The notes under the pieces were generated by a model, which saw nothing but the letters and a program-made list of their open reading frames with translations, ran no database searches and had not been told where the DNA came from. Source: a virus. From it: DNA of 28,967 nt. The translations under genes were made by a program, and so were the position numbers. Every line of letters begins with the position of its first letter. The stretch's first letter is position 1. Shown piece after piece: positions 23,460 through 28,967 of the stretch. The stretch lies in IMG/VR virus record IMGVR_UViG_3300008262_000787, positions 1 to 28,967 of that record, one strand, 5' to 3'.

Positions 23460-24052
23460 TGTGGGCTCTTGAGTGGATACCCTTTTGGATTTTTCATGTG
23501 CTGCTAATTAGCGGCATTTTGGGTTTAATCTTTGCCTTTGTTTTAAGTTTTATTCCATTTATATCAAAATACAAGCTGCCTATTCAAGTAGGCTCTTTGT
23601 TGTTAATAGTGTTTGGAACCTTTATGGAAGGAGCCATTTCCAATCAGGAAGCATGGCTTGTTAAAGTTGCAGATCTCAAAGTAAAAGTTGCTCAGGTAGA
23701 AACAAAGTCTGCTGAGAAAACTACAGAGGTCGTAACTAAATATGTTACAAAGGTTCAGGTCGTTAAGGAGAAGGGTGATGTCATTATTAAAGAAGTGCCA
23801 AAATATATTACTAAAGAGTCTGATGCTAAGTGTGCTTTGCCTAACTCTTTCGTCGTGCTCCACGACAGTGCCAGTAAAAATGAAGTTCCCGACACCGCCA
23901 GAGTTGCTGATGAAACCACCTCAAGAGTTAAACTCTCTACCGCAACCGAAACCGTCGTCGGAAACTACTCAATCTGCCACCAAAACGCTGAACAATTAAG
24001 AGCCTTGCAAGAATGGGTTAAGGAACAGGAAAAGCTGTTCAACAAAAATTAG
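23459..24052 (+). CDS. i-spanin (Rz-like inner membrane lysis protein)
   Basis: A 197-aa protein with two hydrophobic segments near residues 7-35 and 40-62. A charged coiled-coil periplasmic region follows (VADLKVKVAQVETKSAEK and onward), and the C-terminal helix ends ICHQNAEQLRALQEWVKEQ. This is the architecture of phage i-spanins, which pair with a lipoprotein o-spanin to fuse inner and outer membranes in the last step of lysis. A second protein is encoded within it in the +1 frame, as for lambda Rz/Rz1. Many i-spanins have only one membrane segment, so the double N-terminal segment is slightly unusual. Confidence 0.75.
   Translation: MWALEWIPFWIFHVLLISGILGLIFAFVLSFIPFISKYKLPIQVGSLLLIVFGTFMEGAISNQEAWLVKVADLKVKVAQVETKSAEKTTEVVTKYVTKVQVVKEKGDVIIKEVPKYITKESDAKCALPNSFVVLHDSASKNEVPDTARVADETTSRVKLSTATETVVGNYSICHQNAEQLRALQEWVKEQEKLFNKN
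23778..23999 (+). CDS. o-spanin (Rz1-like outer membrane lipoprotein), embedded in the i-spanin gene
   Basis: A 73-aa lipoprotein wholly inside the i-spanin gene, in the +1 frame. The start ATG at 23778 follows a full TAAGGAG at 23764-23770; an in-frame ATG at 23742 is also available but lacks such a site. The signal peptide has Lys at 5-6, a hydrophobic core and the lipobox LSSC with Cys27 as lipidation site. The mature part is short and proline-rich (FPTPPELLMKPPQELNSLPQPKP), as in Rz1. It would sit in the outer membrane and bind the i-spanin C-terminus. This implies a Gram-negative host. Confidence 0.8.
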   Translation: MSLLKKCQNILLKSLMLSVLCLTLSSCSTTVPVKMKFPTPPELLMKPPQELNSLPQPKPSSETTQSATKTLNN

Positions 24053-24065
24053 CAGGATTACACAG

Positions 24066-24419
24066 ATGGAACTAGAGAGAATAGCTAAATTGGAAGCACA
24101 AGTAGAAGGCATACAAGAAGATGTCAAAGACCTAAAGGCTGATGTGAAAGAAATTCACTCTCGAATCACTACAGGCAATAGAGAGATCATTGATAAAATG
24201 GACGATATGCAAACCCGTATCGAACATAAGATGCAAGCTAATGCTCAAATATCACAAGATCAACACGTTTCTATTTCCAGACAGGTAAGTGAAGACATTG
24301 ACAACATTAAAGGTAGAGTGTCAGAACTTGAAAAGTGGAAGTGGTATGTTATTGGTGCCGCTGCTGCTCTTGGATTCTTACTAGGCAATATACATAAAAT
24401 CGCAGACATCTTAAAATAA
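24066..24419 (+). CDS. Coiled-coil protein with C-terminal membrane anchor (XhlA/holin-associated-like)
   Basis: A 117-aa protein with a long coiled coil over the first 90 residues (KLEAQVEGIQEDVKDLKADVKEI and similar heptads). A single C-terminal membrane segment follows (WYVIGAAAALGFLLGNI). The arrangement resembles XhlA-type haemolysin/holin accessory proteins. Being next to the spanin pair supports a role in lysis, perhaps as a holin or antiholin partner. No endolysin is seen in the window. A virion or membrane-attached scaffold protein is an alternative. Confidence 0.6.
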   Translation: MELERIAKLEAQVEGIQEDVKDLKADVKEIHSRITTGNREIIDKMDDMQTRIEHKMQANAQISQDQHVSISRQVSEDIDNIKGRVSELEKWKWYVIGAAAALGFLLGNIHKIADILK

Positions 24420-24421
24420 AC

Positions 24422-24450
24422 TTGCTTTGTGTCCTCATTTAGGGTATAAT
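24422..24450 (+). promoter_or_regulatory. Sigma70-like promoter before primase
   Basis: TTGCTT at 24422-24427, a 17-nt spacer ending in AGGG, and TATAAT at 24445-24450. It lies in a short noncoding gap right after the lysis block and would start transcription near 24457, 15 bases before primase. Its layout repeats that of the promoter at 4698. Confidence 0.75.
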
Positions 24451-24471
24451 AGGTACTCTACATGGGGACAT

Positions 24472-25491
24472 ATGCTTTACATTGACACAAAATTTGCAGG
24501 TTATGTTGGCACAAGGCTACGTAACTTTAAGAAAAAGAAAGACTATCTTTGGAACTACTCTTGCCCAGTATGCGGTGACAGTTCCAAAAATAAGATCAAG
24601 GCACGTGGGTATATCTACAGGTCCAAGGCTGATCTTTTTTGCAAGTGCCACAACTGCGGTTATAGCACAAATCTTGGTAATCTTATTAAATATGTAGATA
24701 CAAAACTTTATGATGAATATGTACTGGAACGCTACAAAGCTGGTGCTTCCAAGTATAGTGATCACAAAGAGGTTGAACCCTTACTCCCAAAGACAGAATC
24801 AGTTCTATTAGAAGATGACATCTTAAGTCCTGTAAAGCGACTTGATCTTCTAGATGAAACTCATCCTGCAGTTCAATATGTTATTGGTCGAAAGATTCCC
24901 AAAGAACAATGGAACCTTTTGTATTTTGCTCCTAAATTTAAGAAGTTTGTTAACTCTGTCACTCCAAAGTTTCAAGAACCCTTTGTTGATGAACATCCAC
25001 GTATGATCATACCGATGTTTACTCCAGCAGGTAAATGCTTTGCGTTTCAGGGTAGATCATACGGAGCAGAAGAACCTAAGTATTACACTATCAAGGTAGA
25101 TGAGACTCAAGAAAAGATTTTTGGCTTAGAACGTGTAGATTATAGTAAAAGAATTTACATCGTTGAAGGTCCGATTGATTCACTCTTTCTACCCAACGCA
25201 TTGGCTGTATCGGGCGCAAGTTTTGATACACCAACTATTCGTCAACTACTGACGAATGCCACCATTGTCATGGACAATGAACCAAGAAACAAAGAAATTG
25301 TAAAACAAATGGGTAAGTACATTGACGCTGGTTTCAGTGTCTGTATGTATCCCGACAGCGTTGTAGAAAAAGACATTAATGATATGATACTCTCTGGTAG
25401 GTCTCAAAGAGAGATTGTAGAACTAATAAATACGAATACCTTTACTGGTATAGAAGCAACTCTGCGATATTCAACATGGAGAAAAGTATGA
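24472..25491 (+). CDS. 61: DNA primase, T4 gp61-like
   Basis: A 339-aa primase (T4 gp61 is 342 aa). The N-terminal zinc ribbon has C31-P-V-C34 and later C57, C59 and C62 (FCKCHNCG). The TOPRIM core shows E232-G-P-I-D236 and D268 in IVMDNEP. It makes RNA primers for lagging-strand synthesis together with gp41. The frame extends upstream to 24427, but that would include the promoter, so ATG 24472 is used. The gene is separated from the helicase by about 18 kb of modification, head and lysis genes. Its stop overlaps the thyX start (ATGA). Confidence 0.9.
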   Translation: MLYIDTKFAGYVGTRLRNFKKKKDYLWNYSCPVCGDSSKNKIKARGYIYRSKADLFCKCHNCGYSTNLGNLIKYVDTKLYDEYVLERYKAGASKYSDHKEVEPLLPKTESVLLEDDILSPVKRLDLLDETHPAVQYVIGRKIPKEQWNLLYFAPKFKKFVNSVTPKFQEPFVDEHPRMIIPMFTPAGKCFAFQGRSYGAEEPKYYTIKVDETQEKIFGLERVDYSKRIYIVEGPIDSLFLPNALAVSGASFDTPTIRQLLTNATIVMDNEPRNKEIVKQMGKYIDAGFSVCMYPDSVVEKDINDMILSGRSQREIVELINTNTFTGIEATLRYSTWRKV

Positions 25492-26171
25492 AAGTTAGGA
25501 TGATTAGTTATAGCAAGCCCTCTCGTGAGATGTATGACGAAGGTTTGCTTGATGTGCAAGAGTTAATTGCTTTCTGTGCTCGCGTATCGAATCCAAGCAA
25601 TCAGTTTAATACTGAGACCTCGGAAAAACTCATCAAGTATTTGATCAACAACCAACACTGGTCACCGCTAGAAATGGTAAGTGCATGCCTAGAGATTGAA
25701 ACAACTCGTGACATTGCTCGCCAAATTCTACGCCATCGTTCTTTTGCCTTCCAGGAATTCTCACAACGTTACGCTGATCCAACAAAGGATCTACATTTTG
25801 AAGTACGTGAGGCTAGATTCCAGGATATGAAGAATCGACAAAACAGCGTTGAAATTGATAATACAGATGAAGCGCAAAGGCTGCTTGCTATTGAATGGGA
25901 ACGTGCGCAGAAACGTGTAATCTTTGCTGCTGAAAGAGAATACAAGTGGGCAATCGCAAATGGTATTGCCAAAGAACAGGCTCGTGCTGTATTGCCTGAA
26001 GGTTTGACTGCATCGCGTATGTATATGAATGGCACTCTACGTTCATGGATTCATTTCATTCAGGTTCGCTCTGGTAATGGTACACAAAAAGAAAACATTC
26101 TAATTGCACGTGAGTGTGCAAAAGTAATCGCGGAGATCTTCCCAATGGTTGAAGGTCTAGTATCAAAATAA
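25488..26171 (+). CDS. thyX: Flavin-dependent thymidylate synthase
   Basis: A 227-aa ThyX, which converts dUMP to dTMP using FAD, NADPH and methylene-tetrahydrofolate. The ThyX signature RHRSFAFQEFSQRY is at residues 82-95, and the region with QARAVLPEGLTASRMYMNGTLRSW carries the second conserved block. The start ATG 25488 overlaps the primase stop and has GGAG upstream; the ATG at 25476 would add four residues. As a dTMP producer it indicates that DNA contains thymine at synthesis. This matters for the TET/JBP-first modification model, because no dUMP hydroxymethylase is seen in the window. Confidence 0.93.
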   Translation: MKVRMISYSKPSREMYDEGLLDVQELIAFCARVSNPSNQFNTETSEKLIKYLINNQHWSPLEMVSACLEIETTRDIARQILRHRSFAFQEFSQRYADPTKDLHFEVREARFQDMKNRQNSVEIDNTDEAQRLLAIEWERAQKRVIFAAEREYKWAIANGIAKEQARAVLPEGLTASRMYMNGTLRSWIHFIQVRSGNGTQKENILIARECAKVIAEIFPMVEGLVSK

Positions 26172-26189
26172 AAAAAAAGGTAAAAACAT

Positions 26190-28001
26190 ATGACAGATGT
26201 TGTTCATGGGATTAATGTAGACTACAGTCGTGATAGTCTATTTGATGAGTTGGGTAAGATTAGACTCAAAGAAAGCTATATGAAAGACGATGAGGTCTCA
26301 CCTCAAGAAAGGTTTGCCTATGTTTCAAAACACTTTGGAAGTAATCAAGAACATGCTCAGCGCCTGTACGATTACTCCTCTAATCATTGGCTTAGTTATA
26401 GTACTCCAATTCTTTCTTTTGGTCGCAGTAAGCGTGGGCTACCTATTTCATGTTTCCTTAACTACATTGAAGACACTGCGGAGGGACTAGTTGATAACCT
26501 TTCTGAAACTAATTGGCTTAGCATGCTTGGTGGCGGTGTCGGCATCGGTTTCGGTATCCGCTCTGCTGACGACAAATCAACAGGAGTCATGCCGCACCTT
26601 AAGATGTATGATGCATCAAGCCTCGCCTACCGTCAAGGTAGGACTCGTCGTGGTAGTTATGCTGCATATCTTGATATATCTCACCCTGACATTATTAATT
26701 TTCTAGAAATGCGCAAGCCTACTGGCGATCAGAACATGCGTACTCTGAACATGCACCATGGTATTAACATCCCTGATTCGTTCATGCAGATTATTGAGAA
26801 CTGTATGTTGGATCCAGAGTATGATGATTCATGGCAGCTGGTTGATCCAACATCTAAAGAAATTCGTGAGACTGTATCTGCCAAAGAATTGTGGCAACGT
26901 ATTCTTGAAATGCGTATGACCACTGGTGAACCATACTTGCACTTTATTGATGAATCTAATCGTAAGATGCCTCAACACTTGAAGGATCTTGGTCTTAAAA
27001 TTCACCAGTCTAATCTTTGCTCTGAGATTATTCTTCCAACTAACGAAAAGCGCACAGCTGTTTGCTGCTTGTCCTCACTAAACTTAGAGTACTATGATGA
27101 GTGGAAAGACCATCCTACATTCCTTGCTGATATTGCAGAAATGCTTGACAATGTTCTTCAGTATTTTATTGATCATGCACCTTCCACAATCAAACGTGCA
27201 AAGTATTCCGCAATGCGTGAACGAAGCATCGGCATCGGTGCGTTGGGTTGGCATGCCTACCTGCAGAAAAACAATCTCCCATGGGAATCTTCACTAGCAG
27301 TAGGTCGCAATAAACAAATCTTTAAATCTATCAGAGAGAAATTAGATGAAGCGAACAAGAAGTTGGGATCTGAAAGAGGTGAGGCACCAGATGCTAAGGG
27401 TACTGGGAATCGCTTTAGTCATCTTATGGCTATTGCTCCCAATGCTTCTTCTTCCATTCTCATGGGCAATACTAGTCCTAGCATTGAACCTTATCGCGCC
27501 AATGCTTATCGCCAAGATACTCTATCGGGTTCTCACCTAAATAAAAATCGCTGGCTTGATAAAGTTATTAGAGAACACTTATCTTTAGAAGAAGGAATGG
27601 ATTCTGGAAAATATGCTGAGATTTGGTCTAGCATTATCGCCAACGATGGTTCTGTTCAACACTTGGACTGGATGGATGATTGGACTAAAGATGTCTTTAA
27701 GACTTCTATGGAAATTGATCAACGATGGGTTGTGCAACATGCTGCAGATCGTCAAGAGTATATTGATCAAGCTCAGTCCCTGAATGTATTCTTCCGTCCA
27801 GATAGCCATATTAAATACATTCATGCCGTACACTTCCAAGCATGGAAGCAAGGTTTGAAGACTATGTACTACTGCCGTTCTGATAAGATCGCAAAGGCAG
27901 ACAAAGTTAGCAAGCGTATTGAACGCGAAGTTATTAAAGAAATCGACTTACATGCTCTTACTGCAAATGCTGAAGACGTGTGTATTGCATGTGAAGGTTA
28001 A
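26190..28001 (+). CDS. nrdA: Ribonucleoside-diphosphate reductase, large subunit (class I)
   Basis: A 603-aa catalytic subunit converting NDPs to dNDPs. Redox cysteines C88 (ISCFLN) and C292 (VCCLSSLN) match E. coli C225 and C462. C277 within SNLCSE matches the radical Cys439 with its Asn and Glu partners. The C-terminal tail has C598 and C601 (CIAC), the pair that is re-reduced by thioredoxin or glutaredoxin. There is no N-terminal ATP-cone, so dATP overall inhibition is probably absent, as is common in phage enzymes. It is shorter than E. coli NrdA (761 aa). It works with NrdB, encoded 193 bases downstream. Confidence 0.93.
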   Translation: MTDVVHGINVDYSRDSLFDELGKIRLKESYMKDDEVSPQERFAYVSKHFGSNQEHAQRLYDYSSNHWLSYSTPILSFGRSKRGLPISCFLNYIEDTAEGLVDNLSETNWLSMLGGGVGIGFGIRSADDKSTGVMPHLKMYDASSLAYRQGRTRRGSYAAYLDISHPDIINFLEMRKPTGDQNMRTLNMHHGINIPDSFMQIIENCMLDPEYDDSWQLVDPTSKEIRETVSAKELWQRILEMRMTTGEPYLHFIDESNRKMPQHLKDLGLKIHQSNLCSEIILPTNEKRTAVCCLSSLNLEYYDEWKDHPTFLADIAEMLDNVLQYFIDHAPSTIKRAKYSAMRERSIGIGALGWHAYLQKNNLPWESSLAVGRNKQIFKSIREKLDEANKKLGSERGEAPDAKGTGNRFSHLMAIAPNASSSILMGNTSPSIEPYRANAYRQDTLSGSHLNKNRWLDKVIREHLSLEEGMDSGKYAEIWSSIIANDGSVQHLDWMDDWTKDVFKTSMEIDQRWVVQHAADRQEYIDQAQSLNVFFRPDSHIKYIHAVHFQAWKQGLKTMYYCRSDKIAKADKVSKRIEREVIKEIDLHALTANAEDVCIACEG

Positions 28002-28003
28002 CC

Positions 28004-28198
28004 ATGGACGCCTACGACATCTCTGATAAAATCAAAAAATATTGGGCAGCATTATATCCTAAAAATAGTGGTGAACTCACTAAAACATCATCAAAGATTA
28101 GAGTATGTGTTTATGATCCAGAAAATGGATTCAGAGATGTTGTCGGTGTTCGAATATTCGACGACTTTATAGAGTTAAAATTGGAAGAAGAAAAATGA
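28004..28198 (+). CDS. Small protein of unknown function between nrdA and nrdB
   Basis: A 64-aa acidic protein with an N-terminal helix (ISDKIKKYWAALYP) followed by strands (IRVCVYDPENGF, VVGVRIFDDFIELKL). No family is recognised. It starts two bases after nrdA and overlaps the nrdB start by four bases (ATGA), so it is translated in the same operon. It may affect the reductase, but that is only suggested by position. Confidence 0.7.
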   Translation: MDAYDISDKIKKYWAALYPKNSGELTKTSSKIRVCVYDPENGFRDVVGVRIFDDFIELKLEEEK

Positions 28199-28967
28199 TT
28201 AAAAAAATAACAAATCGATTGACGGATGAACGTAGCCACTTCAAACCATTCAATTATCCATGGGCATACGACGCATGGCTAAAGCATGAGCAAGCGCATT
28301 GGCTACACACAGAAGTGCCAATGGCTGAAGACGTTAAGCAATGGAAGAAAAGTTTGACACCACAGGAAAAGACTTTCCTAACAAACATCTTTCGTTTCTT
28401 TACGCAAGGCGACATTGACGTTGCTGGTGGTTATGTAAAGAACTACTTGCCATACTTTCCACAGCCTGAAGTGCGTATGATGTTGATGGGCTTTGCTGCT
28501 CGTGAAGCATTGCATATTGCTGCGTATTCTCACCTGATTGAAACATTGGGCTTGCCTGAAGTTACATACTCTCAGTTTATGGAGTACCAAGAGATGAAAG
28601 ACAAGCATGACTATGTGCTTGATATCTCATCTAAGAATGGTACCATTGAATCGACTGCTACACACATTGCCGTGTTCTCTGCTTTCACTGAAGGTATGCA
28701 GTTGTTTAGCACATTCATCATGTTGCTGAACTTTCCACGTCATGGTATCATGAAGGGTATGGGTCAGATTGTTACATGGTCTATCGTTGATGAGACTATG
28801 CACTCAGAAAATATGATGCGCTTATTCAAAGAGTTTATCAAAGAAAATCCAGAAATCTGGAACGACGAACTCAAGTCTAAGATATATACAATCGCTGAGA
28901 AGATGGTTGAACTTGAAGACAAGTTTATCGATCTGTCATTTGCTGAAGGTGAGATGCGCGACTTGAG
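28195..28967 (+). CDS. nrdB: Ribonucleoside-diphosphate reductase, small subunit, cut by the window end
   Basis: The first 257 residues of NrdB; the frame is open to the last base. Metal ligands D73, E104, H107, E166, E200 and H203 match the spacing of E. coli R2 D84, E115, H118, E204, E238 and H241. Y111 lies at the position of the radical Tyr122, so a tyrosyl-radical class Ia enzyme is expected. It generates the radical used by NrdA. The ATG overlaps the preceding 64-aa gene. The C-terminus that docks on NrdA is outside the window. Confidence 0.93.
   Translation, partial: MIKKITNRLTDERSHFKPFNYPWAYDAWLKHEQAHWLHTEVPMAEDVKQWKKSLTPQEKTFLTNIFRFFTQGDIDVAGGYVKNYLPYFPQPEVRMMLMGFAAREALHIAAYSHLIETLGLPEVTYSQFMEYQEMKDKHDYVLDISSKNGTIESTATHIAVFSAFTEGMQLFSTFIMLLNFPRHGIMKGMGQIVTWSIVDETMHSENMMRLFKEFIKENPEIWNDELKSKIYTIAEKMVELEDKFIDLSFAEGEMRDL

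Noticed and set aside
25425-25432. AATAAATA, similar to T4-type late promoters
   Set aside because: It is inside the primase gene ahead of thyX, not a late gene, and such AT-rich octamers are expected by chance in this composition.
1-28967. tRNA genes, CRISPR arrays, insertion sequences, attachment sites
   Set aside because: None recognised by eye. Gaps between genes are almost all below 60 bases, leaving no room for a tRNA cluster or mobile element; no repeated direct-repeat/spacer pattern was seen.

Overview
This window looks like part of the genome of a T4-like tailed phage (myovirus), probably a marine or other aquatic one. The base composition is moderately AT-rich by eye, and every convincing gene is on the + strand with almost no intergenic space. 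The phage assignment rests on a recognisable T4-type replication set: family B DNA polymerase (gp43), UvsX, DnaB-type helicase (gp41), primase (gp61), NrdA and NrdB. It also has features common in marine T4-like phages: ThyX, 2-oxoglutarate oxygenases, DUF6321- and DUF6267-type proteins, and EF-hand-bearing structural proteins. The host cannot be named from the sequence.

Layout. 1-6367: replication and recombination (end of a DEDDh exonuclease, DNA polymerase, a P4H-like oxygenase, thioredoxin, UvsX, a small unknown protein, helicase). 6377-12606: an apparent DNA base hypermodification island. It encodes a TET/JBP-family dioxygenase, class II glutamine amidotransferase, amidoligase, GNAT acetyltransferase, GIY-YIG/ParB fusion, a small unknown protein, a probable amino acid:DNA transferase and a 5-hydroxymethyl-dU DNA kinase-like P-loop protein. 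12629-14394: a zincin metalloprotease-like protein and a putative PD-(D/E)XK protein. 14391-21762: genes whose products start with a peptide closely resembling the T4 capsid targeting sequence. They appear to be internal head proteins: a ligase-like nucleotidyltransferase, a small protein, a HIGH-type nucleotidylyltransferase with a basic tail, a DUF6321 protein and a large EF-hand/AT-hook protein. A Dps-like ferritin and an unknown protein sit among them. 21778-22507: a virion protein with an Ig-like domain in the +1 frame, followed by a terminator-like hairpin. 22552-24419: two unknown proteins and a lysis block (i-spanin with embedded o-spanin, and a coiled-coil/membrane protein). 24422 to the end: a promoter followed by primase, ThyX, NrdA, a 64-aa protein and NrdB (cut by the window edge).

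How it fits together. The nucleotide genes (ThyX, NrdAB, possibly thioredoxin) would supply dNTPs to the gp43/41/61/UvsX machinery. The TET/JBP protein could then hydroxylate thymine in the replicated DNA, and the kinase and transferase could activate the 5-hydroxymethyluracil and couple an amino compound to it. The amidoligase, amidotransferase and acetyltransferase could elaborate that group. This route is inferred from domain content and operon structure; no chemistry can be seen in the sequence. Four sigma70-like promoters with exactly 17-nt spacers lie before replication, modification and nucleotide genes, while the structural cassette shows no such promoter.
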